Shown here piece by piece: positions 24,580 through 62,985 of a DNA stretch of 64,000 nucleotides. Source of the stretch: Peromyscus leucopus (lineage: Eukaryota; Chordata; Mammalia; Rodentia; Cricetidae); contig NC_051075.1 of NCBI RefSeq assembly GCF_004664715.2, forward strand, positions 37,099,958 to 37,163,957, written 5' to 3'. Every line of letters begins with the position of its first letter. The first letter of the stretch is position 1. Below the pieces are notes generated by a model. It worked only from the letters and a program-made list of their open reading frames with translations. It did no database searches and had not been told where the DNA came from. The translations under genes and the position numbers were made by a program.

Positions 24580-24747
24580 CGGCGGTGGTGGCGCCCGCCT
24601 TTAATCCCAGCACTTGGGAGGCAGAGCCAGGTGGATCTCTGTGAGTTCAAGGCCAGCCTGGTCTACAGAGCAAGATCCAGGAAAGACACCAAAGCTACAC
24701 AGAGAAACCCTGTCTCAAAAAACAAAACAAAACAACAACAACAAAAA
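24580..24747 (+). repeat. B1 SINE with perfect target-site duplication
   Basis: GCCGGCGGTGGTGGCGCCCG through AAACCCTGTCTC. AAGAGTGAAAAGA lies on both sides (about 24567 and 24748). Confidence 0.9.
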
Positions 24748-24782
24748 AGAGTGAAAAGAACTTTTGAACAACATTCTTGTTT

Positions 24783-24930
24783 TGTTTTTTTTCAGACAGG
24801 GTCTCTCTACATAGCCCTGGCTGTCCTAAAACTCGCCATGTAGACCAGGCTGGCTTTGAACTCACAGAGATCTGTCTGCCTCTGACTCCCAAGTGCTGGG
24901 ATTTAAGTTGTGCACCACCATGCCTGATGA
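24783..24930 (-). repeat. B1 SINE, antisense
   Basis: CAGACAGGGTCTCTCTACAT through TTGTGCACCACCATGCC. Confidence 0.85.
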
Positions 24931-24977
24931 ACAACACAATTTTAAAGACTCTTTGTAGCAATGCTTAGAAAGATAGC

Positions 24978-24980
<3 letters not shown>

Positions 24981-25031
<51 letters not shown>
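24981..25031. repeat. (GT)n microsatellite
   Basis: About 25 GT units. Confidence 0.95.
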
Positions 25032-25033
<2 letters not shown>

Positions 25034-25069
25034 CTAAGACAAGGTTGGCCAAGCTGGCCTCAAACCTAA

Positions 25070-25547
25070 TGTGGAGATATATTGTGTCCCCCAATATATT
25101 GTGCACCCTAATAAAGCTTATCTGAGGATCAGAGGAAAAAGCCAGCCACTATATTAAACATAGAAGTCAGGCAGTGGTAGCACACACCTTCAATCCTAGC
25201 ATTCGGAAGGCAGGAATCTGTCTGGATCTCTGTGAGTTCAAGGCCACACTGGGAACAGAACCAGGCATGGTGGCACACACCTTAAATTTCAACATTAGCT
25301 AACCACAGAGGACTGGAGGTCTGTACAGACAGACAGGAAGTGATGTAGTTGGGCAGAGAGAGGAAGTGAGATGCAGAACAGAAAGGCATATAGGCATGGG
25401 TATACAGGAAGTAGGTCTCTTTGGCTGAGGATTTCCAAGTGGTAAGAATGTGGCTGGCTTCTTTCTGCTTTTCTGATCTCTCAGTTTTTACCCCAATATC
25501 TGGCTCTGGGTTTTTATTAATAAAACCGTTTAGCAATTTGTCTTACA
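25070..25547 (+). mobile_element. Composite LTR-like element with B1-like modules
   Basis: It begins TGTGGAGATATATTGTGTCC, ends GTCTTACA, and has AATAAAGCTTATCTG near the start. Two short segments resembling B1 heads are embedded (about 25160-25200 and 25262-25300). It sits inside an old antisense B1-like sequence whose halves lie at 25036-25069 and 25548-25625. I recognise the family as common in cricetid genomes but cannot name it. Confidence 0.5.
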
Positions 25548-25829
25548 TATAGCTGAAGATGACCCTGACCTTCTGATTCTCCTGCCTCAATCTCCTAAGT
25601 GCTTGGATTATAGGTATGAAATAGCTATTTAAAAAAAAAAATACTGTATTTATATCCGTAAGTGCCATTGACATCCAAAGGCATTCTCTGCATCAACTTT
25701 GTTTTTTTTTTTTTTTTTTTTTTTTAACTGAGAGCTGTCAAACTTGCTTTTCTTGTTTTTCAGTTTTATAAACCAGCCCTGCATTCTGGGTAAACTGAGC
25801 TCTGAGATGACTCTTTTGAACACTGGACT

Positions 25830-26215
25830 GCTGGCTCTTTTATCTCAACTTAAAGAGAGCTGGAGTCATCTGAGAGGAGGGAGCCTCGACTGAAGAACTG
25901 CTTTTTTAAGCTCTGGCTCCAGGCAACCCTGTCGGACATTTCCTTAATTAGTGATTGATGGGGAGGGTCCAAGCTCACTGTGGGTGGGGCCACCCTGGGC
26001 TGGTGGTCCTGGGTGCTATAAGAAAGCAGGTTGAGCAAGCCATGAGGAGGAGCAAGCCAGTAAGCGGTACTCCTCTGCATCAGCTCCTGCCTCCAGGTTC
26101 ATGTTCCACTTGAGTTCCAGCCCTGACTGCGTTTGAGGATGGACTGTGATAAGGAAGCAGGGCTGCATATGGTCATAGTGTTTCACCACGGCAATGGAAA
26201 CCTGACCGGGACAGT
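25830..26215 (+). repeat. Second copy of the 6.8-kb rodent interspersed repeat
   Basis: It shares GAGCCTCGACTGAAG, CACTGTGGGTGGGGCCA, GCTGGTGGTCCTGGGTGCTA and TAAGAAAGCAGGTTGAGC with the copy at 6783-7411, in the same orientation, and ends near TTTCACCACGGCAATGG. Confidence 0.6.
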
Positions 26216-26742
26216 TTGGGTACATCTTATCGAGTCAGAGCACGTCAGCAGCTCCTATTTTGCCCTTGTGTTATGGAAGGCATTCTTTAGAAGAACACGG
26301 TGGAAGGCGGGAGGTTGCTACGTAGGCTTGTTGGTACAATACACACAAGTCTGGCGATGCCTGCCAAAGCAGTGGTGAGCCAAGACACCATCTGAAACCC
26401 GTCCTGCTATGGCCTGGTCATGGGTGATTAAAACGCTGACCTCCGGGTAACTCTCTAAAACTTACTACGGAGCGGCCCAGGAGGCGCTTGTAGGTTGACA
26501 GACTGCAGCTGGTCCATCAGAGCCTGAAGGAAGTCTTCAAGATCTCCACGTAGACCGGCTCCACCTCAAAATGATTAATCTTGTTTTGCCCGGAATGTCA
26601 ATGTTTTCAACCTTCTGAATATTAAAGATGTGAACTGATCACACATCAAAATAACACCACAGATGGTAAAGATCTCAAAAATCAAGAGCTATTTAGTGTT
26701 TACAACAATTGTCTCATCAGGCCATTAAAAAGTCCTTCAAAA

Positions 26743-26932
26743 AGACTGGCGTGGTGGGTGGCTCATGCCTTTAATTCCAGCACTGGGAAGGCAGAGGCAG
26801 GATGGTTTCCAGAGAGTTTGAGACCAGTGTGGGCTACACAGGGAAAACTTATTTCAAACAAGCAGAGAAAAGGATGTAGCTTGGTTGTACAGTGATTGCC
26901 TGACATGCACAAGGCCCTGGTTTACTCCTGGT

Positions 26933-26972
<40 letters not shown>
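26743..26972 (+). repeat. ID-B1 dimeric SINE (B4-type) with (CA)n tail
   Basis: A B1 half (GGCGTGGTGGGTGGCTCATG) is joined to an ID-like half (GATGTAGCTTGGTTGTACAG, GGCCCTGGTTTACTCC), then about 19 CA units. Confidence 0.7.
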
Positions 26973-26974
<2 letters not shown>

Positions 26975-27193
26975 ACCTATCTTTAAGGTTTGTGTGTCAC
27001 TTTGCACCAACAGAAATGGCTGGGAAATACAAACAAGTACTTGCTATCCCGACTTGAGGACCTGTCTGTGGGTGACGGACACCCACAGAAGGGGTGGGGG
27101 GAAGCCAGGCCCAGCAGCACAGGAGAGGAAGGGAAGAGCCCTTGCTGCCCGGCCGCTCTGGCCAGCACTGAGATCCAGGTTCACAGAGAGACA

Positions 27194-27390
27194 CTGGGGC
27201 CAGAGAGATGGCTTTGCACCCGAGAGCACTTGCTGTTACACAGGATCAGAGTTCAGTTTCCAGCACTCAGAACTGCCTGTAACTCCAGCTTCAGGGGGCC
27301 GGAGACCCTCTTCTGGCCTCCTTAGACACCTGCATGTGTGTGTGCATACTCACACCAGAACATACACATAACTAAAAAATAAAATCTTAA
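27194..27390 (+). repeat. B2-type SINE
   Basis: GGGGCCAGAGAGATGGCTTT, CAGTTTCCAGCACTCAG and an A-rich AATAAAATC tail. Confidence 0.75.
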
Positions 27391-27567
27391 AAACAGTAGT
27401 AAGATGGAGGGCGACTGAGCTTCTGATGTCAGCTTCTGCTCTGCAAATGCACAGCACCCTCCCCCTCAAATGAAAAAGAATGAAAAGTCATGGTCTTCTT
27501 AACGTCTTGACAGATACAGTCAGGTAATCCACTGCATATATTATTACACAGTAAAAGAGCATTTATT

Positions 27568-27722
27568 GACAGTGGTGGTGGCGGTAGCGGCCGCCGCCTT
27601 TAATCCCAGCACTTAGGAGGCAGAGGCAGGTGGATCTCTGAGTTCGAGGCCAGCCTGGTCTACAGAGTGAGTTCCAGGACAGTGAAGGCTAAACAGAGAA
27701 ACCCTGTCTCAAAAAACAAAAC
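27568..27722 (+). repeat. B1 SINE
   Basis: Near full-length, with a CpG-rich head (GGCGGTAGCGGCCGCCG) and AAACCCTGTCTCAAAAAAC end. Confidence 0.9.
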
Positions 27723-28154
27723 AGAACAAGAGCATTTATCTGTGAACAGGCATGGGCTTTAAAGAGAGTGACTACATTTCAGCTCTGAAAATACTTATGA
27801 AGGAGGACTAAGTTCCAGAGTTAGAGAAATGATAGATTTACAGACAGGATCTCACTGTAGCCCACGTTGGCTTCAAATTCTCACCGGTCTTCCTGCCTCA
27901 GCCCAAGTGCTGGGATTACAAGTGTGAGTTACCATGTTGGCAACTGTTATAATTACCTGGACTTGATCCGTGGGAACAGCTACCTGACTGCTCCCAGGTT
28001 TAACACAGAGAAAAACCACAGAAGGAAGACTTGGGTACGGGTCCAGAGCAATGGAATGCGGATCCTGCAGCACATTTAGGTTCCTATTTTTAGAAACAAG
28101 GATTTCCTCCATCCTATCAGCCTTTTAATTCATGGCACTTACTTTAAAATTATA

Positions 28155-28400
28155 AAAATGAGCTAGGCCTAGAGGCCTAGACCTGTGATTCCAGCTATTT
28201 GGGAGGCTGGGGCAGGAGGATGACAAATTTAAGGCCTGCCCAGAATACATAGTGAGTATTCCCAGCCTGGGAGACCTAATGAGACCTGGTCTCAAGATTT
28301 CAGAGAGAGCTGGAGACACAGCTCAGGGGTAAGGCACTTGCCCAGTATACATGAGGCTGGAAGTTCAGAGCCCAGTGCTGAAAAAAACTCTAGGTATGTA
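28155..28400 (+). repeat. ID-B1 dimeric SINE (B4-type)
   Basis: The B1 half (CTAGGCCTAGAGGCC, GGGAGGCTGGGGCAGGAGG) precedes an ID half (GACACAGCTCAGGGGTAAGG, CACTTGCCCAG). Confidence 0.6.
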
Positions 28401-31400
28401 CATACATTACACATACCCACCTTCCTAAGTGAACAGCAATGATTTTCCTCCACCATATCCATCTTTCTAAAGCGGCTGACTCATTCAACTAACAGCACTG
28501 TGGACCAGTGTTCTCAACCTTCTCCTGCCTCAGCTGCCGTTACTCCATGATAGGAGAGCAACGTTGACGTGCATTCTACACTCTCAAAATCCAGATGTCT
28601 GGATTTCACAATGCAACAGATAAAATCAACTGGCATTATGTAAGTTTGCCAAGTCTACCTGTAACGCCATTTCTGCTGTGAGGATGTTTACTGAGCACTT
28701 ACTGTCTGCCAAGTACCCAGGTGCACTGCATACAGCAAACGACTTTCATTCCCTTGGGAACCTCTGAGGCCCATAAGAAAATGATCGTCGTGAGGACAAC
28801 AAGCCACAGAGTTTAAGGAACTCCCCTCAAGATCACCAAGACTGAGTGACAGGCTTTGGGATCAAATCTGGGTCACGTGATCACTGGGATCCATGTTCTG
28901 ACACACCACTTTATTCGGAATGCACATGAAGAAAATCATACAAAGGATTTGCTCTAGCATATTGCTATCTACTATATACAAACGGCATCTTGTTATTAAA
29001 AGTGAAAGTATCTCACCAGCACAGGTGTGTCTGGGTGTTCCCCACATCGATCCACCTCCAAATGGCCCTGAGACCTCACTGCTCTCCCATTCAGAATTAT
29101 GGAAAGTCTAAGTGTGGCCTTCCTATTACTTTTCAGTGAAACTTTGTTCACCCTAAGATTATAGGAGTGTGGGAGAGCCACTGACAGACAGCTCCAGTCT
29201 TTTGATATGAAATCTGCTCCTCTAATGAAGAAGGAATGCCTATTTGGAGAGTCAATTAAAACTAATTAGAAGTTTTAAGTACTTCTAGGCACTTCAGCTA
29301 GAAAATGAAGTTCAAGGTGAAGGAACTTCATTTTCAGAACTGCACTAACGAGAACCAATTTAGACTCTTAAAGGTCTCTCTTCCTTGTACAGACGGGATC
29401 GACAGCAGAAACAAACGACTTATGAGTCACGATGTGTGCGGCTTCATGAATGACAGAGTTGAACAGAATGGACAGAAAGCTACACCAAATACAACTTCCG
29501 AGGAAAACCATCCCATTTAGCTTCTGTCACGTGCTCTTCAGCAAGGAACTCCTGACGGGCGGGCTTGTTCTGAAAATCAAACTTAGTTCAATTTTAAAAT
29601 CCGAGGGTGACTGCAATTAAAAATCCGTACTTTTACAGCCGCCTTGGTAGAAGCTGTTTAAAGACGAAGACTCGTAATGCCACCTACAGGGGACCTTTAG
29701 AACCACAGCCCTGGTTCTCTGTCCCATCCTCGGAATTAATATCCCCAAATCTCACTCATCGGGACATTTAACCAGAAAGCTCGAGGAGAGGGTGACAAAG
29801 AAATAAAAAAAAGATCCACCACCGTTTTGGATTATTACTTCTTAAAGTAACTGAAGCCAACCTAATCTCACCATCTACAGTCCACAGACACACAGCAATG
29901 CATGGGAGCAGAAGACGCAGCTATGCAGACACAAAGGCCCCTCGAGTTCTTCGCAGAACATGGGGGAGACTCAGGCTATTGGTGATGAAGTCTGAAGTTT
30001 GCCTCTTTGAACTGTAGAATCCCTTCTTTTCGTGCCCTCTCTGCTCAGATTTCTCTGTATTTTCACACTTTGACAGTGATCGCAGTTTCTAAAGTTGTTC
30101 ATAAGGTTTTTAGATTCAGCTCTCACTGTGTGCAGGACAGGCCATTTCATCTCTAAATGTTCTTCTCCCTCCGCTCTGCCCTCCCTCTTGGGAAGCAGAC
30201 ACACGCTTCTTTACGGTCATGGTTCTCAGTGTAGGATCAACATTAAAGCTACCTGGAGTCTTTCAACACTAACATCACGCCTCTTGTTTAATTGGGCTTG
30301 GATGAAGCTTGGGCAGAGCATAGCTTCGGCTTCTGTTTGCTTCCACTTTCCCAGGTGACCTCACCGTGTAGGATGGTTTACGAAACACTGCCCCAAAGCA
30401 GGGCCGCAACCCTTCCCGGCTGACTTCCACCTGCTTTCTGGAAGTGCTTTCTGGGCCCCACTGTGCGCAGCAGCAGGGCCTACTTGTTCAAGAGGATCCT
30501 GATTCATCTCTGGCAGTTTCCTTAGACATTAGCTATGGTGTGGACAGCTGGGACGTTCTGGCTCATGCCCAGCCATCGGCATCCTCATCTGTCTGTTGCA
30601 CCTGCTATTTATCTTTGAGATGTGGTCTTGTTACTATGTGGCCCGGAATGACCTTGAACCTCTGGTCCTATGGCCTCCACCTTCCAGGTGCTGGGGTTCC
30701 AGATGTGTTCTGGGCAGCTCGCTCTCTCTGGACATACACATTGCTGCTAAGCCTTCCAGCCCCCAACTGATCACAGATCACTTCCCAGGCTGGTAGGGCC
30801 CATCTACCCCCTGCCTCTGTGCTCACAGCAGTCCAGTTCGGCCCCAAGCTCTGGTCTAAAACAGTCAGATCACTCTCCCAGGTCAACACGAGCCTGAGCA
30901 GAGACGCTGGTCTCCCTTCGCCTTCAGCAAATCCCAGTTACCTCCCACGCCCTTCTTCTGGTGGTTCCCAAGTACAGGGCCCTGTTCCACTAACAGGCCC
31001 CAATGTGCCAAATACTGAACTCTTCCAAAACTGGGGTTCCCCCAGGCTTCTCTGTGTGGAACGCAGTTGGTGCCCGTGTTCTCTGGAGGGGCACCCCTCG
31101 GTGAAGTCCTGCACTAGAGCTCAGTGTTGGCCTCATTCCAGAACAGGGAATTTTAAGATCCCCTTTCATTCTGCTACCAATTACTTAAGTCCAGTTGCTC
31201 CCTCCAGTCAGGTCCCCAGAGGCAGTGACTGCGGACAGGTTAGGGAGTGGGTCTAGCGAGCAGGGAGGGCAGGGGAGCAGGATGTGACTTCTAGAAACCA
31301 GCACTAAGCTGTTCTCTGGGCTAAGCCAGCTGGACTGCATGTGTAGAGTTCCAAGGAGGGAGGAATAGAAAGCGGAGCTGGGTGGGGAGGCTGTGGGAAT

Positions 31401-32434
31401 CTGAGGGCGTCTAAGGTCAGTGTTGGCTTAGGAGCTCCGCGCTGTGGAGCAAGCTGCCAAGTGTAAGCTATTACCTCCCAAGCGTCACACCTTTAGCCTC
31501 TACTAACCGCCTGGGGCAGACTGCCTCAAGAGGTGGCACACACCAACACAGTACTTTGAAAATGTGACAGCAGGCGAGCTTTAAACACCTAAGAAAGCTC
31601 CCACATAAAGCACTCACTGTTCTGAACTCTGACTCTAGTCTCAAAGTCTCTACATGGAGCCGCTACTGCTTTCTGGAAGCTTCCAAATGTTCATCTCTTC
31701 AAAGTCACTTTGCAAGCATTCAGAGTCACAAGGTTTCAGAAACATGTTTATTTCAACACGTGAAACGCGCCATCTCGAACCATGACTGTGAATCCCAGAA
31801 TTCCATCTGGTTACTACTTTTTTTGGAAGTGGTGGTGGTGTTCAAGTCACTGACAGACTTGTCACTGGTGGTGACAAGTCACCTGCTTGATTACTGGAAC
31901 AAAAACTGGAGACAACGTAGTAAAAAGCATGTGATAAATGTGCACTGAACTAATTTTTAGTTACTTAAAAAAAAAAAAAAAACCCAGTTTCGTGTAAATG
32001 TGATGTCTTAATATTGGTATTTTAAAATCAGATTTTCTTGGATGGCATTCTCGAGAAAACTGCTGTGTGTAAGCACAGACATCTGTAACTGGCTTTCTTT
32101 TCTCATGCTATCCTTTGGAGATAGCATCTGTCTTAGTGACCCACTGGAGGACCCCTAACTCTTGAAATCACTCACTACCTGTAATGGAGGAAACAAAAAC
32201 TCTGACCAGTAAAGACGCAAGGTAATATTTTCGGTTTCTTTTAAAAGAACACATAAGCATTAAATGTATCAGGAAAAAGAAAAAACACTATTACACAACT
32301 ATGTAAAAGTATGACTGTCTTTGAAATTTACCTGAAAGACAAATTAAAATTTACTGCTTCTAAGTTAAACATAATCATACAGTAAGAGATAACTATGATT
32401 GCTAATTGGGCCGACTTATCTCTACTTTTGTTTT
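28401..32434. other. Longest repeat-poor intergenic stretch downstream of VCPKMT
   Basis: About 4 kb with few recognisable repeats (a B1-like remnant near 30600-30720 and a poly-A run at 31966). No exon with convincing splice sites was found. This is the best place in the intergenic half to test for conserved non-coding elements. Confidence 0.4.
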
Positions 32435-32572
32435 TTCCTTCTCTCTTGAGACTGGGTCTCATTACGCCTGGAACTGGTTCTGTAGACCAGGCTGGTCTGG
32501 AACTTAGAAACACGCCTGCTTCTGCCTCCCCAGTGCTGGGATCAAAGGCGTGCGCCACCATGACCAGCCCTC
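32435..32572 (-). repeat. B1 SINE, antisense to the window, just past VCPKMT
   Basis: TGAGACTGGGTCTCATTACG through GGCGTGCGCCACCATGACC. It lies beyond the candidate VCPKMT poly(A) signal. Confidence 0.8.
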
Positions 32573-32689
32573 AAAACATTACTATATAGTAACAGATAGA
32601 TATCATTGGAAATCGAATCAACTTATCTCTAGTTTCTCGAAAATGTACTGAGTCAACCATGCTGCTGTAGAACTGAGGCTAACCTCAAA

Positions 32690-32695
32690 TTTATT
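32690..32695 (-). terminator. VCPKMT: Candidate VCPKMT poly(A) signal
   Basis: AATAAA on the minus strand about 255 nt after the VCPKMT stop codon, in AT-rich sequence. It would give a short 3' UTR. Later signals further left cannot be excluded. Confidence 0.5.
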
Positions 32696-32949
32696 TTTAT
32701 GTGAGTGATCCCAGTGTTTCTTTAAGCAGACCTTGGTGCTGAGCTAAGTTAACCCAAGTTGGACCGCAGGTCCGCTGCAGGCAGGTGTTTCACACCGGGG
32801 GCGGTCCGTGGTGGTCGTCATCCATGGACAGGTCTCTAAGGACATGCTGGAGAAACTGTAACGCACTCTCCCATGCTGTATGCACATGCTCCATTCACAG
32901 CTGCACCTTACCCAGGATGTCAGGAGCGTGGGTAAGATGGAAGGGGGAT

Positions 32950-38486
<5,537 letters not shown>

Positions 38487-38939
38487 TCAAAGCCCGGAAG
38501 GCAGCAGGAGCCCGCAAGAGCTACCTGGGCGAGGCCGGGCTGGCTGCCACTGGCTACTGCTCTTTGGGAAGCAAAGCCAGTGAAAGAGCTCTTTCTTGGC
38601 TGGAGAATGGCTCACACAGAGCTGTTGGCTACAGGTCTAGGCAGCTTCCCAGGTCCTATCAAAAATGGTTATGTTCAAGAAGTCTCCTACTGTGCATCTA
38701 CTTTTTTCCAATGAGTGCATAAAAAAAGATTGGCTGGGAACTTGCTACTTGCTTTCAGTGGTAAAGAAAAGTGAATCCTCTAATATTACGTGCCCTGGGG
38801 CCAAAAGATGGCCAGCAAGACCAAGGGCCTGAGTTCCAGGACTCCCATAGTAAAGGAGAAAACTGCCTCCTGCAGGTTTGGCCTGACTTTCACACTGGAT
38901 CTGTGGTATGCATACTATACAAATACTCACACAAATGTG

Positions 38940-39018
38940 ATAAAGAGGCTGATGAGAGATAAATAGATGATAGATACAGATAGATGATAGATAATAGATA
39001 TAGACAGATGATATAGAT

Positions 39019-39064
<46 letters not shown>
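38940..39064. repeat. (GATA)n microsatellite between SOS2 and VCPKMT
   Basis: Imperfect GATA/GACA units become about eleven clean GATA units at 39021-39064. It lies between the SOS2 poly(A) signal and the VCPKMT promoter. Confidence 0.95.
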
Positions 39065-39066
<2 letters not shown>

Positions 39067-39099
39067 GGCTTCTAGATTTTCTCCTTTCAGCTTTGTGGG

Positions 39100-39245
39100 T
39101 TTTGTTTTGTTTTTGCATGGTCTCCTGCATCCCAAGTAGGCTTCAAACTCATTATGTAGCTGAGTCTGGCCTTGAACTCCAGATCCTTCAGTCTCAATCT
39201 CTCAAATGCTGGGATCACAGGCGTGCACCACTGTACTCAGCTTCC
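39100..39245 (-). repeat. Old B1-like SINE, antisense
   Basis: TTCAAACTCATTATGTAGC, AATGCTGGGATCACAGGCG and TGCACCACTGTACTCAGC. Confidence 0.6.
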
Positions 39246-39305
39246 TTTTGTTCTTTGTGATGAAAAACAATATTGCAAATCTTTTAAAAATGAAGACTGA
39301 GGTGA

Positions 39306-39311
39306 TTTATT
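39306..39311 (-). terminator. SOS2: Candidate SOS2 poly(A) signal
   Basis: AATAAA on the minus strand, 1.3 kb after the SOS2 stop codon and about 0.9 kb before the VCPKMT start. No cleavage site can be confirmed from sequence alone. Confidence 0.5.
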
Positions 39312-40319
39312 AATCTTGTTAGAACTCTGATACAAAGCACAGTAAAAGGCCACAGACCAGCAGAGAACACCGTGGCTTTGGGCTGCTTTACAATTGCTGC
39401 TGCACGATCAGCACCACACTCTGATCACTTTGAACGAGGGTGTCCAAATGACAAAAGCTTTATCCTGTCGGATTACAAATTTTAATAAAGCTTTAAGTAT
39501 TTTGTTTAAATATTACCAATCTGGAAAAACTTTTAAAAAATTTCAATTAACATGAGATTAAAGAAAGTTAATAAGTTTTGAAGTGAAGGCAGTTGGTTCC
39601 TACACCATAAGAAACATTTGTTCTTGACTTACAAATTAGTAAAATAGCAGATTGTATTATAGGCCCCAAGTCACTTAAATTTATATAGGTTATTAGCATC
39701 TTTAAATATATACAATATAAATAAACTGTACATACATGGCATATTAACTTTGTTTTCCCAAACAAGAGGCAAATCATTAGCTAAAGACAGCATACACTGC
39801 AGAACTAAAGGAGCATCTTAATGAGATACATGCCCCTTTTCATCTATAATCAGGTTATATAGAATCGTTTATAATTTTAACAAAATAATAAACACAGTGC
39901 ATTCTATTATTTCCATTCTATTTTCTGTTTTTGTCTTCAGCAGCAAATACTGGCATTTAAGACATGGCATCAAAGGTTTAAGAACAGGAGGTGTTATTCC
40001 CTAGCTGTAAAAACCAAACACAGTTAAAACCTAGAAGAGGGTCAGAGAGGGTTGACGACCCAGTAACATCACAGTTCATCCTGTATCTGTGAATTCATCG
40101 CCTTAAGAAGGCGTCTATTACTCAGCCTGGAGCACTTCCTTGAGAACTATCCTTTCAGTGCAGTCGGTATCATCCACAGCCACAGTTTAGCAGGGTCTGC
40201 AGTGCAAACAGGAGTTCGTTATACTGGCCTTTGGGCAGCACTGAGGAGCTGAGACAAGGCAAGGCTACTCCTCACCTGAGGGTTACGGTGAAGGGCTTTT
40301 GCATTTTAAGTTTTAGAAT

Positions 40320-40478
40320 TCTTTTCTTGGTTTTGTTTTTTTGAGAGAGGGTTTCTCTGTGTAGCCATGGCTGTCCTGGTACTCGATCTATAGACCGAGC
40401 TGGCCTCAAACTCAGAAATCCATCTGCCTCTGCTTCCCGAGTGCTGGGACTAAAGGTGTGGGCCACCATGCCCGGCAA
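40320..40478 (-). repeat. B1 SINE inside the SOS2 3' UTR, transcript sense
   Basis: GAGAGAGGGTTTCTCTGTGT through GGTGTGGGCCACCATGCCC on the plus strand, so the B1 is in the same direction as SOS2. It begins about 150 nt after the stop codon. Confidence 0.85.
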
Positions 40479-40625
40479 TTTTTCTCATTCTTAAAAGCTT
40501 ATTTGATCAGTAGCATTTTTGTAAGAGCATTATTTGTAAAAAGTACTAAAATACTATGCCTCTTTGAATAAATTAAAAATCTTTACAAATACTATTCCAG
40601 TGTCAATGACTACACATGGCTAAGG

Positions 40626-61299
<20,674 letters not shown>

Positions 61300-61652
61300 T
61301 TACTTGACAAGCATGGCTGCAAACAGCAAGATTAATATGGCCTGGCTTCAGTATTTACAAGATATTTCATTCATATTTAAATGTATGATTTCAAAAACTC
61401 GAAAATAATCACAATACTATTGTTACACATAAAAACTGACCCCCAAAGCATTGTTTTCAGACAGACCCCCACTATGTAGTCCAATCACAGGCCTCAAACT
61501 CTCAATCTTGGGCTTCTATCTCCTCCTAATGCTGATGTAACAGACGTGTGCCACCACACGCAGCAAAGTGCTATCTTAATATCTTCAAATGCTTTTCTAG
61601 TATTCAAATTTAAGTTTTAAATGGCTTCATATAGTTGACTTGTTTTTAAAAC

Positions 61653-61835
61653 AACATGAGGGGCTGGAAATATGGCACATTGGTAAGGAGTATTAACTGA
61701 TCTTCCAGAGGGCTCAGGTTCAGTACCAAGCACCTCCAACAGTCTGTAATTCTGATTCCAGGGGGTCCAACGGTACACAAACATACATGTAGGCAAAACA
61801 TCCATGCACATAAATAAATAAAATTTTAAAAAGGA
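61653..61835 (+). repeat. B2-type SINE, upstream of exon 14
   Basis: GAGGGGCTGGAAATATGGCA, GCTCAGGTTCAGTACCAAGC and an AAATAAATAAAAT tail. Confidence 0.75.
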
Positions 61836-62133
61836 TACAAACATGACATTGAGTCAATATATCGTTTTCTTAATATATTGGTTTCCCTTTTAAATCACTC
61901 AAAATGCTTGTAATTTATTTGCTGAAGAAACTAAATTACTTATCCTGTGCTATTTGTTCTGTGGATTTTTCTAAGTTTGTATTTTTGTAATTTCATACCT
62001 ATGGCATCATTTACCATGTTCATCTGCTAGATTTATCTATCCCCAGAGATACAGATACAGTCTAATTCTAATGTCTGTTTTTTTTCTTTTTTTGTGATAT
62101 TTACTAATTCTAAATCACTAATTCATTTTTAAA

Positions 62134-62137
<4 letters not shown>

Positions 62138-62214
<77 letters not shown>

Positions 62215-62350
62215 TTTGCAGGTGCCCTTAGAGACCAGAAGAGGGTGTTGAATTCCCCTGGAACTAGTTAGAGGCAGTTATGAGCCATATGACAGGTCCT
62301 TTGCAAGAGCAATAAACACTCTTAGCCACTGAGCCATCTCTCTATCCCCT
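62138..62350 (-). repeat. (GT)n microsatellite joined to an antisense B2
   Basis: About 75 nt of GT (62138-62213) is followed by GAGACCAGAAGAGGGTGTTG and CACTGAGCCATCTCTCTATC. Confidence 0.85.
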
Positions 62351-62501
62351 AGATCTATTATTTTCTTAGTACTATGGAATGGTGATATACCATTACTTCT
62401 TCAATTACTAGGTGAACTACTTCTATTAAAAAAAAGTCAACTTTCCCTCATGAAATATTTGGTTATTCTGAGGTATAATTTATACAGGGAAGAATTTAGA
62501 A

Positions 62502-62508
<7 letters not shown>

Positions 62509-62553
<45 letters not shown>

Positions 62554-62590
62554 CCTACCTCTAAATAAATAAATAAATAAATAAATAAAA
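62509..62590. repeat. (CA)n and (AAAT)n microsatellites
   Basis: About 21 CA units, then about six AAAT units at 62564-62590. Confidence 0.95.
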
Positions 62591-62767
62591 TATATACATT
62601 GTTAAAGCTTAGATTATGAACAGTTGACTGTTTTCATCAATAGCTTTGATACACTTTATTCCCAGAAGGTGGAAGAGGAACAAGAGTCCAAAATCATCCT
62701 TGCCTATATAAATGAATTCAAATCCAGCCTGGGACAGACAAGACCCTTTCTCAAACTCTAAAATGAG

Positions 62768-62985
62768 GGTCTGGAGAGATGGCTGAGCAGTTAGGAGCAC
62801 TGGCTGCTCCTGCAGAGGACCCAGGTCTGGTTCTCAGCCCCAATGTGGCGGCTCATGACTGTAGTTGGTTCCAGAGGTCCCATGCACTCTTCTGACCACC
62901 ACAGGTACCAGAAATGAATGAGATGCAGACACACATGCAGGCAAAATCACTCATATACATAACATTTTAAAAAAATGAATAAAAA
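62768..62985 (+). repeat. B2 SINE
   Basis: GGGTCTGGAGAGATGGCTGA, GCACTGGCTGCTCCTGCAGA and TTCTCAGCCCCAATGTGG form a clear B2 head and body. Confidence 0.9.

Larger units (their letters stand above)
39306..40625 (-). other. SOS2: SOS2 3' untranslated region (probable)
   Basis: About 1.3 kb downstream of the SOS2 stop is AT-rich, without ORFs, and ends at a canonical AATAAA on the minus strand. That length fits a SOS2 mRNA of roughly 5.3 kb. It includes a B1 SINE in the transcript sense. The true end is not proven; a second weak signal (ATTAAA) lies near 39481. Confidence 0.6.

Noticed and set aside
29305..29520. 71-codon plus-strand ORF in repeat-poor DNA
   Set aside because: No family resemblance and no splice or regulatory support; kept as unassigned sequence.
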